Numbered from the stretch's first letter, positions 15,954-25,220 are shown. The stretch is 64,000 nucleotides of DNA from Tsukamurella paurometabola DSM 20162 (GCF_000092225.1 NC_014158.1:4278001-4342000), one strand, 5' to 3'. Notes: generated from the sequence alone by a model not told the origin. Translations and numbers: made by a program.

Positions 15954-16811
15954 GTGACCGTCGCAACGTATCGCCCCAGGGGCACACGCACGCTCGGCCG
16001 CGTTTACACGTGGCTGCGCGGCGTGCTGGCACGGCTCGGCCACATGATGGGCTTCTGCGTCCAGGCCGTGATCATGATTCCGCATGCCGCCCGGCACTAC
16101 AGCCGGCAGACGATCAGCACCGTCACCGATCTCACCTGGGGCCGGGGCGCGGTGATCGTGGGCGGCGGCACCTCGCTGATGATGGTGGTGCTGGGCCTGG
16201 CGGTGGGCGGAACCGTAGCGGTCCAGGCGTTCTCCACGCTGGACCTGCTCGGCATGGGCCCGCTCACCGGATCGATCAGCGCACTGGCCAACATCCGTGA
16301 GTTCGCACCGATCTTGGCGGCCGCGGGGTTCGCCGTCCAGGCGGGTTGCCGCATGACCGCCGAGATCGGCGCCATGCGCATCAACGAGGAGATCGACGCG
16401 CTGGAATCGCTGGGCCTGCGGTCCATCTCGTTCGTCGTGAGCACCCGGGTGCTCGCCGGGCTCATCGCGGTCATCCCCACCTTCCTGATCGCGATCGTCG
16501 TCAGCTTCTTCGCCTGCAGCGTGATCGTCACCGTGGTGCAGGGCGAGTCGGCGGGCGCCTACACCCACTACTTCCGTCAGTTCCTCTCCGGCCCCGACCT
16601 GCTCGCGTCCACGGTGAAGGTGATCGTCTTCCTCATCGTGGTCATCCTGATCCATTGCTACCAGGGCTTCTTCGCCGCCGGCGGGCCCGAGGGTGTGGGC
16701 GTGGCATCGGGTCGGGCGGTGCGCGCGTCCCTGGTCTCGATCGTGGTGTTGGACATGCTCCTGACCACCGCCATCTGGGGCTTCAATCCGGTCCTGGTGT
16801 TCCGGGGGTAG
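15954..16811 (+). CDS. YrbE/MlaE-type ABC permease, second mce operon subunit (YrbEB)
   Basis: Starting at the GTG at 15954, 5 bp after yrbEA, the 285-residue product shows the MlaE motif I-N-E-E-I-D-A-L-E-S-L-G-L and about six hydrophobic segments. It pairs with YrbEA. Long frames extending upstream into yrbEA are read-through. The last codons precede mceA by 2 bp. Confidence 0.95.
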   Translation: MTVATYRPRGTRTLGRVYTWLRGVLARLGHMMGFCVQAVIMIPHAARHYSRQTISTVTDLTWGRGAVIVGGGTSLMMVVLGLAVGGTVAVQAFSTLDLLGMGPLTGSISALANIREFAPILAAAGFAVQAGCRMTAEIGAMRINEEIDALESLGLRSISFVVSTRVLAGLIAVIPTFLIAIVVSFFACSVIVTVVQGESAGAYTHYFRQFLSGPDLLASTVKVIVFLIVVILIHCYQGFFAAGGPEGVGVASGRAVRASLVSIVVLDMLLTTAIWGFNPVLVFRG

Positions 16812-16813
16812 CC

Positions 16814-17830
16814 ATGGCATCGATCTCCTCCGTACCCGGCATGACCGTCGAACCCAAGCAACTGGTTCGACGGGGAGCCCTCACCGTCGCGATCGTCGTC
16901 GTGGTCGCACTACTCGCGTGGGGCATCACCGCCCTCGCGCGACCCGCCCCGATGCGGATCACCCTGCTCACCTCGGAGGTGGCCCCGGGAGTGAACAACG
17001 GCACGGTGATCGAGATGAACGGGATCCGGATCGGGACCGTTTCGGGCATCACGCAGGAGGGATCGGGACGCCTCGGCATCGACATGGATCTCGACAAGGA
17101 CAAGGCGGCGGGACTCACCGACGCGCTGCTCGCGGACTTCGCCCCCAACAACCTGTTCGGCATCACCTCCGTGCAGATCATTCCGTCGCCCGCGGGCTCG
17201 CCGCTGCAGGACGGCGCGCGGGTGCGCCCGGCCACCGCACCCAGTGATTCGACGATGTCCGGCCTACTGCGCACCCTCGCCGATGTGGAATCGACGGCCC
17301 TGCGGCCCTACATGTCCGATCTGCTGCGTCAGTCCGACACCGCGACGAAGGGCTTCCTGCCCATGGTGCGCGCGCTCGGTGCGGTCGCCCAGGCCAATGC
17401 CGAGACGCAGACCGTGCCCACCTCGTACACGCTCCCGATCCTGTCCAGCGCCCTGCAGGGCATCGGCGCCTCGACCGACGACCTCCTCGCGGCGATCAAA
17501 CTCCTCTGGGACTGGCCCGGACCCGATACACCCGGCTACCCGAAGGCCCAGACCGCGACGGTCGACACGCTGGTCAACGTGACATCACCCGATATCGCCA
17601 ATCTCGTCAAATCCCTGCAGCCGCTGGCTCCGACGCTCTCGGTGCTGGCCGATGCGGAGCGGCGGGGCGTCGCCTCGATGCCCGGTGCCGCCCGGAACGG
17701 ACAGCAGATCTCCGATCTCATCGAGGCGATCCGCCGCGCCATCAAGGACACCCCGAACGGCAAGGTTCTCAATCTCGATGTGCAGGCGCGGCCCGTCCCG
17801 ATCCCGCCGCAGGGCGGTGGTGGACGATGA
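16814..17830 (+). CDS. Mce family protein, position A
   Basis: A 338-residue protein with one N-terminal membrane anchor (about 21-44) and an MCE domain at roughly 50-130 (V-N-N-G-T-V-I-E-M-N-G-I-R-I-G-T-V). A helical region follows and forms the periplasmic lipid tunnel in known Mce complexes. It is shorter than the roughly 400 residues of many MceA proteins. It starts 2 bp after yrbEB and overlaps mceB by 4 bp. Confidence 0.93.
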   Translation: MASISSVPGMTVEPKQLVRRGALTVAIVVVVALLAWGITALARPAPMRITLLTSEVAPGVNNGTVIEMNGIRIGTVSGITQEGSGRLGIDMDLDKDKAAGLTDALLADFAPNNLFGITSVQIIPSPAGSPLQDGARVRPATAPSDSTMSGLLRTLADVESTALRPYMSDLLRQSDTATKGFLPMVRALGAVAQANAETQTVPTSYTLPILSSALQGIGASTDDLLAAIKLLWDWPGPDTPGYPKAQTATVDTLVNVTSPDIANLVKSLQPLAPTLSVLADAERRGVASMPGAARNGQQISDLIEAIRRAIKDTPNGKVLNLDVQARPVPIPPQGGGGR

Positions 17831-18849
17831 GCCGCTTCCGGACCTCCCTGATCAGCTTCCTGGTGTTCGCCGTGGTGGTGGCGGTGGGGACCACCTTCAC
17901 GGTGCGGGCGTTGCAGCGGCCCGCGCCGGGCACGCAGGTCGGGTACACCGCACAATTCACCAACGCCTCCGGACTGCGCACCGGCGACGACGTGCGCGTC
18001 CTCGGCGTGCAGGTGGGCAAGGTCACCTCGGTGTCGCTCCAGCGCGGCGAGGGCGGCCGCGGTTCGTTCGCCGACGTGGCCTTCTCGCTGGACCGGGACC
18101 AGCGGATCTTCCGGAATTCGAAGCTGGCCATCCGTTTCCAGAATCTCACGGGCCAGCGGTACATCGATCTGCAGCGCGCCGCCGCACCCGGCGACGAGGT
18201 GGCCGAGAACGCGAGCATCACCACCGAGCAGACGGTGCCGTCCTTCGACATCACCACGGTCTTCAACGGCCTCCAGCCCGTCCTCGCCACCATGCGCCCG
18301 GAGGACATCGATCATTTCGCGCAGTCGGTCGCGGTGGTGATGAACGGTGACGGGTCCGGCCTGGGGCCGATGCTCGACTCCATCGACAAACTCGCCACCT
18401 TCACCGATAACCGCGCGGCGCTGTTCGAGACGCTGATCCGGAACTTCTCCGACTTATCGGAGTCGATCGGCGGCAAGTCCGGTTCGGTCACCACACTCGT
18501 CGGCCTGCTCCAGCGGCTCGCCGGCATCATGGCCAAATCCGCTCCGGCCTACCGAGTCCTGTCCGATCAGGGGGCACAGGTGATGACGGCGGCGGGCTCC
18601 CTCCTCGCCGGCCTCGGGATGACACCGAACACCAATCCGTGGCTCGACGACCTGCTCTCGCCCGAGGCGAAGAAGCTCGGCCCGCTGGTCGACCTCGCCG
18701 CGATGCTTCCCGGACTCTTCGCCCTTCTCACCGGCCAGGGATTGCCGAAGGCCAAGGGCGACAGTCGCTGCAGCAAGGGCGTCGCCTCGCTGCCCGCCGA
18801 CGTCCAGATGTTCATCCGGGGGACGAGGGTCGTGCTGTGCAATCCGTGA
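17827..18849 (+). CDS. Mce family protein, position B
   Basis: The 340-residue product has an anchor helix (8-28) and an MCE domain with S-G-L-R-T-G-D-D-V-R-V-L-G-V-Q-V-G-K-V, followed by a long helical part. Two Cys near the C-terminus (C-S-K-G and V-L-C-N-P) could be disulphide-bonded, as in other MceB proteins. ATGA overlap with mceA. Confidence 0.94.
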   Translation: MSRFRTSLISFLVFAVVVAVGTTFTVRALQRPAPGTQVGYTAQFTNASGLRTGDDVRVLGVQVGKVTSVSLQRGEGGRGSFADVAFSLDRDQRIFRNSKLAIRFQNLTGQRYIDLQRAAAPGDEVAENASITTEQTVPSFDITTVFNGLQPVLATMRPEDIDHFAQSVAVVMNGDGSGLGPMLDSIDKLATFTDNRAALFETLIRNFSDLSESIGGKSGSVTTLVGLLQRLAGIMAKSAPAYRVLSDQGAQVMTAAGSLLAGLGMTPNTNPWLDDLLSPEAKKLGPLVDLAAMLPGLFALLTGQGLPKAKGDSRCSKGVASLPADVQMFIRGTRVVLCNP

Positions 18850-19940
18850 CGACCGGCGATCCCAACGATCCCAACGACCCGGGCAACCAGGACCTCGCCC
18901 GGCGCGCCGTCGCCGGGGCACTGCGGCGCCGGCCGCCGCGCCGCGTGTGGCGCCGCACCTGGTTCCGGTTCAGCTCCGATTCCGACCGCCAATTGGGCTG
19001 GGGCATCGCCTCGGCGATGCTCGCGGCGGTGATCATCATCGCGGCCGGGTACCTCTCGCTGGCCCCTCCGGGCAGCACCTCGTACTCGGTCGATATGGCC
19101 GAGACCGGCCAGTTGCGCAAGGGCGACGATGTCCGCGTGGCGGGTGTCCCCGTGGGATCGGTCAGCGGTGTAGCGCTGCGCCGCAACGATGTCCGGGTCA
19201 CCATCCGGGTGGATAAGAGCGCCTTCATCGGCAATCAGTCCACCGCGGCGGTGAAGATGCTGACGGCGGTCGGAGGCTACTACCTCGATATCGACTCCCT
19301 GGGAGCCACATCCCTCGGCGACGGGTCGATTCCGGCGAACCGGGTGCGCCTGCCCTACACCCTGACCGAGACCTTCCAGACCGCCGGTCCCAAACTCGGT
19401 GCGGTCGACGGTCAGCCGCTGCGCGAATCCCTGGTTCAGATCCAGCAGGCGACCTCCGGGCAGCCGGGGCAACTGCGGCACGCGATCACCACGCTGTCCG
19501 GAATGGTCGATGCCCTGGGCCGGCAGAAGGACCAGATCGGCAGGTTCATCACGGTGGTCTCCGAATACACCACGGCGGTGAACGAGAACGGTGACCGGCT
19601 CACGGCGATCATGCAGGATATGAGCCTGTTCCTCTCGACCGCATCGCTCAACGTGGCCGGATACAAGGCGTTCATGCGGGCGCTCGAGCTGACGCTGCTG
19701 CGCATCAAACCCCTCGCCGATCTCTACCTGCGCGATATCGACGGCTTCGAGAGGCAGCTCCGGGTGATCTCCGGGCAGATGCAGGAACTGCTCCAGAAAT
19801 TCGAGCCGATGATCGACGAGGGTAAGAAGGCCCTGGCCCGGGTCAACGAGGCCATTCAGCCCGACGGCAGCGTCAAGATCGGTGGGAAGACGGTGCTCTC
19901 GTCCGCGTTCTGCATTCCGATTCAGGGGGTGAATTGCTGA
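18837..19940 (+). CDS. Mce family protein, position C
   Basis: The GTG at 18837 has GAGGG 8 nt upstream; a second GTG at 18846 forms a GTGA overlap with the mceB stop and is an alternative. The 367-residue product has a basic cytoplasmic stretch of about 50 residues, an anchor helix (about 60-80), then the MCE core Q-L-R-K-G-D-D-V-R-V-A-G-V-P-V-G-S-V. The final residues include two Cys (F-C-I-P and V-N-C). Confidence 0.92.
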   Translation: MQSVTTGDPNDPNDPGNQDLARRAVAGALRRRPPRRVWRRTWFRFSSDSDRQLGWGIASAMLAAVIIIAAGYLSLAPPGSTSYSVDMAETGQLRKGDDVRVAGVPVGSVSGVALRRNDVRVTIRVDKSAFIGNQSTAAVKMLTAVGGYYLDIDSLGATSLGDGSIPANRVRLPYTLTETFQTAGPKLGAVDGQPLRESLVQIQQATSGQPGQLRHAITTLSGMVDALGRQKDQIGRFITVVSEYTTAVNENGDRLTAIMQDMSLFLSTASLNVAGYKAFMRALELTLLRIKPLADLYLRDIDGFERQLRVISGQMQELLQKFEPMIDEGKKALARVNEAIQPDGSVKIGGKTVLSSAFCIPIQGVNC

Positions 19941-21052
19941 TGGTCCGTTCGGCTCTGGGATCGAAGTGGTTGATCAGCGGCATCGCGGTCGCGATCGTGA
20001 TCGTCCTCGGACTGGGCGGCGCCTGGTACCTGCGCGGCGGCACCGAACGCAGCGTGACCTACTGCGCGCAGATGCCCGATGCGATCGGTCTCTACGAGGG
20101 CAATCCCGTGACGCGACGCGGAGTCACCGTGGGCAAGGTGACCGCGGTGAGCGCGGAGGGCGCGAAGGCTCGGGTCGAGATGTCGGTCTCCGCGAACGAG
20201 CGGATCCCCGCCTCGGCGAGCGCCGTCACCGTGGCCAAATCCCTGATCGCATCCCGCCAACTCGCCCTCATCGGCGACGACAACGGCGGCCCCACTCTGC
20301 AACCCGGCAAGTGCATCGTGGATACCAAGACTCCCCTCTCCCTGACCAAGTCGATGGAGGGCGTCTACCGCCTCACCTCGCAGGTCACCACCGGGGGCGG
20401 GCCGGAACAGACCAAGCAGGCACAGCAGGCGCTCGGTGCGCTGGCGCGCGAGACCAACGGCACCGGACCGCAGATCAACGGCATCCTCAACCAACTGTCC
20501 TCGGTACTCGACAATCCCGGCCCCGGTATGGACGATCTGGCGCGCGCCTTCGATGCCCTGGCTCCGCTGACCTACGGCATGACCTCGAACTGGGGCGATA
20601 TCAAGTCGCTGTTCAGCAATCTGCCCGCGTACCTGGTCAACGTGATGCTGCCGCTCGGATCGACGGTCGATGCACTCGCCACCACCCTGCTGCCGCTGGG
20701 CAAGATGCTGTTCAACCTCGTCGGACAGTACGGCCACATGATCTTCCCGGTACTCGATCTCGCGGTGCCGGTCACCCGCCTGGCCGCCGCGGGCATCCGC
20801 AACTACGGCGACCTGATGGGGATCCTCCCACCGCTGATCTCCGCCTTCAACGTCAACTACGACCAGGCCAACGCCCGGATCAAGATCAACTACACACCGC
20901 TACCCGATACCGCTTTCGCGGCGGCGAACCCCGAACTGACGTGCACCAACGTCAATCGGATCGCACCGGGACAGTGCCAAGTCGTCGGTGACGGCAAGAT
21001 CCGGGTCGACGTGATGTCGGTCGTCCTGCGGGCGACGGGGGCGGCGCGATGA
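19940..21052 (+). CDS. Mce family protein, position D
   Basis: The ATG at 19940 shares its A with the mceC stop. The 370-residue product has one anchor helix (11-32) and an MCE domain with G-N-P-V-T-R-R-G-V-T-V-G-K-V, then helical segments. Cys residues near 42, 119 and the C-terminus are compatible with extracytoplasmic disulphides. Overlaps mceE by 4 bp. Confidence 0.94.
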   Translation: MVRSALGSKWLISGIAVAIVIVLGLGGAWYLRGGTERSVTYCAQMPDAIGLYEGNPVTRRGVTVGKVTAVSAEGAKARVEMSVSANERIPASASAVTVAKSLIASRQLALIGDDNGGPTLQPGKCIVDTKTPLSLTKSMEGVYRLTSQVTTGGGPEQTKQAQQALGALARETNGTGPQINGILNQLSSVLDNPGPGMDDLARAFDALAPLTYGMTSNWGDIKSLFSNLPAYLVNVMLPLGSTVDALATTLLPLGKMLFNLVGQYGHMIFPVLDLAVPVTRLAAAGIRNYGDLMGILPPLISAFNVNYDQANARIKINYTPLPDTAFAAANPELTCTNVNRIAPGQCQVVGDGKIRVDVMSVVLRATGAAR

Positions 21053-22086
21053 CCACGCGGATACGCACGATCTGGCCCGCACTACTCGCTGCGGTCCTCG
21101 TGATCACCGGGCTGTGGAGCCTCCGGGACATCGGACCCGCCACCCTGCCGACGCCGGGCTCCGCAGCCTCCGGCTGGCGCCTGAAAATCCAGTTCCCCGA
21201 CGTCCTGAATCTTCCCGATCAGGCGAAGGTTCGTCTTCTCGGCCGCGATGTCGGTTCGCTGGAAGGGGTTCGACTGACGGACAAGAACGCGGAGGCGACC
21301 TTGCGGATCCAGTCGGATACCCGGGTGCCGCGCGCCGCCGTCGCGGAGCTGCGCCAGGACACGCCGCTCGGAGACATCTACGTCGCGCTCACTCCGCCGA
21401 ACACCACCCAGAGCACCGCCTTCTTCGCCGACGGAGATCTGGTGCCGCAGTCACAGACCCGGGCACCGGTCCAGATGGAGCAGATGCTCACCAGCCTCGC
21501 CGATTTCCTCGGCAGCGGCAGCCTGAGCCAGTTGGGCAACACCTTCGACCGGCTCAACAGCAGCTTCCCCGAAGACCCCGCGCTGACCAAGAAGATCATC
21601 GGCAACCTGACGACGACGGTTGACGCCTGGTCCAACGACACCAAGAGCCTCGACACCGCGGTGGTCTCCCTGGTCGAGCTCACGACCAAGCTCGCAGCGC
21701 AGCGTGATCTCGTGGGCGCCTATCTCGCGCCGGAGGCGGCGCCCCGATGGAAGACGGTGATCGAGACCGGCGATATCGTCGCCGTCTTCGCCGCCCTAGC
21801 CCCGACGTTCAACAACGCCGCCTTCCTGGTCCCGACGCTGCGGGAGACGAACACCCTGGTTCGGGCCGTTCTGCGACCCCTGCTGTACTTCGACCGCCCG
21901 GCGGGATCGACCCGGCCGGACAACATCGTCAACCTGCGGAATCTGCTACGCGACACCGTCATCCCGTACCTCAGTGAGGGCGCGAAGGTGAACGTGGTCC
22001 GGCTCGGTCTCGGCGATCAGATGCCCAGTGGCGAGCAGGCCGATCAAGCGATCAAGACACTGCGCATGCTGGGGGTGGTCCGATGA
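21049..22086 (+). CDS. Mce family protein, position E, without a lipobox
   Basis: The 345-residue protein has an N-terminal hydrophobic helix (about 9-24) and an MCE domain with Q-A-K-V-R-L-L-G-R-D-V-G-S-L. In mycobacterial operons the fifth Mce is usually an LprK-type lipoprotein with a Cys after the signal. Here no Cys follows the helix, so it should be anchored as an uncleaved helix. ATGA overlaps on both sides couple it to mceD and mceF. Confidence 0.92.
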   Translation: MTTRIRTIWPALLAAVLVITGLWSLRDIGPATLPTPGSAASGWRLKIQFPDVLNLPDQAKVRLLGRDVGSLEGVRLTDKNAEATLRIQSDTRVPRAAVAELRQDTPLGDIYVALTPPNTTQSTAFFADGDLVPQSQTRAPVQMEQMLTSLADFLGSGSLSQLGNTFDRLNSSFPEDPALTKKIIGNLTTTVDAWSNDTKSLDTAVVSLVELTTKLAAQRDLVGAYLAPEAAPRWKTVIETGDIVAVFAALAPTFNNAAFLVPTLRETNTLVRAVLRPLLYFDRPAGSTRPDNIVNLRNLLRDTVIPYLSEGAKVNVVRLGLGDQMPSGEQADQAIKTLRMLGVVR

Positions 22087-23153
22087 AACGCGAGCTGATC
22101 GCCAACATCGTCACCTTCGTGGTGGTCCTCGCGGTGGGGGTGAGCGCGCTGGTCTTCGGCTACATGGGGGTGCGGCCCGGCACGCAGTACACCACGATCA
22201 CCCTGCAACTGCCCCGATCCGCGCAGCTGGTGACGGGTTCCTCGGTACTGTTGCGCGGCACCCGGATCGGCGAAGTGGAGCGCGTCGACGGCAGCACGCG
22301 TGGAGTATCGGTGCGGCTGAAGTATCCGGATACGAACCGGGTCCCCGTGGACTCGGAGGTCTCGATCGAGCAGCTGACCGCACTGGGCGAGCCCTACGTG
22401 GAGTTCGCCCCCAGCGGCACGGACGGACCGTACTTCACCGACGGGGCGATGATCGACCCGAAGCGGGTCTCGATCCCGACCTCGATTCCCGATATCTTCC
22501 GTTCGCTGTCCGAGGTGAGCAAGATCGCCGATGTCGGCCCGCTCGCCGACATCGTGAAGACGATGTGGCAGGCGACCACGGGAACCGATGCGGCGATGCC
22601 CCGGCTGACGCAGGCCGGCGAGTTGCTGACCTCGACGCTCGTGTCCCGGATGCCTCAGATCCGCAGCATGTTCGAGCAGACCCAGGTGTACTCGGCCGAT
22701 CTCGAGTGGATGGGACCGGCGATCACCGACTTCGGCCCGGCCTTCCGCAGCACGATCGGAGTGATCCGGCCCGCGGTCGACAAGGTGCTGACACTGGTCA
22801 CCGAGCTCGGCCTGCCGGGGCCCTTCAACGATGTCCTGCACCCGTTCGCGACCCGTCTGCAGCCCTACCTGACCGAATTGATTCCGAAGGTCGCCGAGAT
22901 CCTGGGGCCGAGCCTGCCTATTCTCAAGGCCGTGAACGGAACCGTGCCTCCGATCGATCTGAGCGCCTTCCTCACATCGGCCCTGGCCATGGTCGGCGAC
23001 GACGGAACGCCGCGGCTCTCGATCACCGTCCCGATCCCGGGTGGTCCGGACGCCGCGGTACCGTCGGCCCGGCCCGGCCCGGCGGCACCGTCCGCGACCA
23101 CGCCGCCGCGCAGTGCGGCGCCCGCACCGAGCACGTCCCCGACCCCGAGGTGA
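22083..23153 (+). CDS. Mce family protein, position F
   Basis: The 356-residue product has an anchor helix (7-28), an MCE domain (L-V-T-G-S-S-V-L-L-R-G-T-R-I-G-E-V), a helical region and a disordered Pro/Ala/Ser C-terminal tail of about 45 residues, common in MceF. It is the last of six Mce subunits and is followed after 2 bp by the Mce-associated gene. Confidence 0.94.
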   Translation: MKRELIANIVTFVVVLAVGVSALVFGYMGVRPGTQYTTITLQLPRSAQLVTGSSVLLRGTRIGEVERVDGSTRGVSVRLKYPDTNRVPVDSEVSIEQLTALGEPYVEFAPSGTDGPYFTDGAMIDPKRVSIPTSIPDIFRSLSEVSKIADVGPLADIVKTMWQATTGTDAAMPRLTQAGELLTSTLVSRMPQIRSMFEQTQVYSADLEWMGPAITDFGPAFRSTIGVIRPAVDKVLTLVTELGLPGPFNDVLHPFATRLQPYLTELIPKVAEILGPSLPILKAVNGTVPPIDLSAFLTSALAMVGDDGTPRLSITVPIPGGPDAAVPSARPGPAAPSATTPPRSAAPAPSTSPTPR

Positions 23154-23155
23154 GA

Positions 23156-23902
23156 ATGCCCAACGACGACGCCCCCGACGACGCGACGACCGCCGAGGAG
23201 CCGGAATCGGCTCCGGTGCAGAGCACCCCGCCGGACGAGGCTCCCCGTCCGTCGACCGCTCCCCCGCGGAACCGGACATCCCGCACGTCCGCGTCGCTGC
23301 CCGCGGAACCGGCGGTCGCCGCTCCCGGCACCACCCGCGCCGTCGCCCTCACCCTGGTGATCACGCTGCTCGCCGTGGCGGCCGGGGTGGCGACCTTCTT
23401 CGCGCTGCACTATCGCGGCCAGGTCAACGATATGGAGCAGGCGGCGGCCGACCGTGCTCGCGCGGAGGACATCGCCGGCAAGTACGGGGTGAACGCGGCG
23501 ACGGTGGACTTCAACGACATCGCGCCCTGGCTGCAGAACCTCAAGTCCGGCGTGACGGATCAGGTGGCCAAGCGAGTCGACGGCGCCGCCGAGGTGATGC
23601 GAATGGTGGTGGTCCCGGTGCGCCTGCAATCGAAGGGCAAGCTCGTGGGCACCAAGGTCTCCGACGAGGCGAACGGCGTGTACAAGGTGATGGTCGTCAT
23701 CGATACCGACGCCACCAGCCTGCAGGCACCCCAGGGGACGACCACGACCACGGCCTACACGATCACCGTCGATAGCAACCAGAACTGGTTGATGAGCGAT
23801 ATCGGCAATGCCCTGTCGGGCGGCTCCGGACAGGGCAGTGGCACATCGGCTCCGACGGGCGCTCCGACTCCCCCGGCCGAGGCGCCGGCGCCGAACCCCT
23901 AG
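23156..23902 (+). CDS. Mce-associated membrane protein (Mam/Mas-like)
   Basis: A 248-residue protein with an acidic, Pro-rich cytoplasmic N-terminus of about 60 residues, one membrane helix (about 63-84), then an NTF2-like extracytoplasmic domain (W-L-Q-N-L-K-S-G-V-T-D-Q, then V-Y-K-V-M-V-V-I-D-T-D) and a Gly/Pro tail. Such proteins follow mceF and stabilise Mce complexes. Only one is present here, where mce1 or mce4 loci carry two or more. Its TAG stop shares the palindrome CTAG (23899-23902) with the stop of the convergent regulator. Confidence 0.9.
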   Translation: MPNDDAPDDATTAEEPESAPVQSTPPDEAPRPSTAPPRNRTSRTSASLPAEPAVAAPGTTRAVALTLVITLLAVAAGVATFFALHYRGQVNDMEQAAADRARAEDIAGKYGVNAATVDFNDIAPWLQNLKSGVTDQVAKRVDGAAEVMRMVVVPVRLQSKGKLVGTKVSDEANGVYKVMVVIDTDATSLQAPQGTTTTTAYTITVDSNQNWLMSDIGNALSGGSGQGSGTSAPTGAPTPPAEAPAPNP

Positions 23903-25089
23903 GAATCGAAGAGCACCGCGCACACCATCGCGAAGACCTCGGCCTGGAAGTGCGGGTCGGCGTCGAAGCGGCGGGTGCGTCCGACGTCGAAGACCACGGC
24001 GAAGGCCGCGTGGACGAGGAACGTGGCCTCGGCCGCACCCAGATCCGGACGCACGGCCATCACGGCATCGGCGAACGCGGCGATGTTGGCGCGCTGCACG
24101 CTCGCGAGACGGCTGCGGTCGGAGTCCGGCACGTTGCCGATCTCGCGGAAGTAGACCGTCATCAACTTCGACTGCCCGAAGGACAGTTGGACGTAGGCCT
24201 GCGCGAGGGCGGCGAGCCGGGCCCGGGGTTCGGGGTTCGCCTCGACCACCGCGGCGATCGCATCGACCATCGCCGCGCCGGATCGTTCGAGCGCGCGCAC
24301 GAGGATCCCGGCCTTGTTCGGGAAGTACCGGTACATCCCGGACGGAACGATGCCGGCCGCCTGACCGATCTGCCCCATGCTCACGTTGTGGAATCCGTGG
24401 CTGAAGATCAGCTCCACGGCCTCGTCGAGGACCTGCTCCTGACGGCCCGCGTCCGTCCCCGCCACGGAGGACGGCGGCGGAGCGAGGACGTACTCGGTGG
24501 GCGGGGCGGGCAGCGCCAGCAACCTCCGGCCCGCGGTCCTGAGCACTGCTTCGGCGCGCCTCTGCGCGAGCACCGTGCGGTGTGCGGTCACGCTTCCGGT
24601 GACACTGATGACACCGACGCAACGGAGCTCGCGCTCCGCACGGCCCACCCCCGGAAGGGCGGGTTCAGCGGCATCCGCGAAGGTGCCGATCATCTGCGTC
24701 AACTGGTCCCGGATCCGATTCCGATCCTGCCGCTCCAGGAGTCGCTGCTCCCAGCGGAACAGGCCACCGGTGTTGCGACGCTCGAAGGCCACTCGCAGCG
24801 CCGCGTCCTCGATGGCATCGATGCGTGCTTCCGCGTCCTGTCCCTCCGTCTCCTGCGCCGCCTGTGCGACAGCCGCGCTCAGGGCGTCCGACGCCGAGGT
24901 GATCGCGTGTTCGAGCAGTGCGTACTTGTTCGGGAAGTGCCGGTACACAGCCGGACCCGAGATGTCGAGGGATGCCGCGATCTGCTCGATGCCCACACCG
25001 TGGTAGCCGCGCCGGGAGAAGTCCTCTGCAGCCACCCGCGCGATCTGCTCGCGCCGGTCCTTGGGCCGCTTCCTCCGCGCCTGGGTCAC
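23899..25089 (-). CDS. Tandem TetR-domain regulator, Mce3R-like
   Basis: The 396-residue protein contains two complete TetR units. The first HTH is at about 12-58 (Y-H-G-V-G-I-E-Q-I-A-A, then G-P-A-V-Y-R-H-F-P-N-K). The second is at about 216-262 (F-H-N-V-S-M-G-Q-I-G-Q-A-A-G, then G-M-Y-R-Y-F-P-N-K). This double-TetR layout and length match Mce3R of M. tuberculosis, the repressor of its mce3 locus. Lying tail-to-tail with the mce operon, it is the obvious candidate regulator for it and for the divergent MpaB-like gene; the palindromes at 25125-25200 are its likely operators. Confidence 0.9.
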   Translation of the reverse strand: MTQARRKRPKDRREQIARVAAEDFSRRGYHGVGIEQIAASLDISGPAVYRHFPNKYALLEHAITSASDALSAAVAQAAQETEGQDAEARIDAIEDAALRVAFERRNTGGLFRWEQRLLERQDRNRIRDQLTQMIGTFADAAEPALPGVGRAERELRCVGVISVTGSVTAHRTVLAQRRAEAVLRTAGRRLLALPAPPTEYVLAPPPSSVAGTDAGRQEQVLDEAVELIFSHGFHNVSMGQIGQAAGIVPSGMYRYFPNKAGILVRALERSGAAMVDAIAAVVEANPEPRARLAALAQAYVQLSFGQSKLMTVYFREIGNVPDSDRSRLASVQRANIAAFADAVMAVRPDLGAAEATFLVHAAFAVVFDVGRTRRFDADPHFQAEVFAMVCAVLFDS

Positions 25090-25124
25090 GTCAACTCCTC
25101 ATTCGCCGTCCGCATAGAAGACTA

Positions 25125-25200
25125 CTCACTGACGTGAGCCTGTTCGCGGTGTACCGTCAAGGCTATAAGTAAGTGAACATTCACACACCGATTCGGTGTG
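25125..25200. promoter_or_regulatory. Three palindromes between the tandem-TetR gene and the MpaB-like gene
   Basis: CTCAC-N4-GTGAG (25125-25138), GTGAA-CA-TTCAC (25173-25184) and CACACCGA-T-TCGGTGTG (25184-25200) are all perfect inverted repeats inside one 131-bp divergent region. The last two abut. They are natural sites for a TetR-family dimer; the first two share the GTGA half-site. Confidence 0.65.
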
Positions 25201-25220
25201 ATCACATGAAGGAGGCGCTC

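Noticed and set aside
15015-16811. 598-codon ORF covering the yrbEA region
   Set aside because: Only the part from the GTG at 15954 is YrbEB; the rest is an off-frame read of yrbEA.
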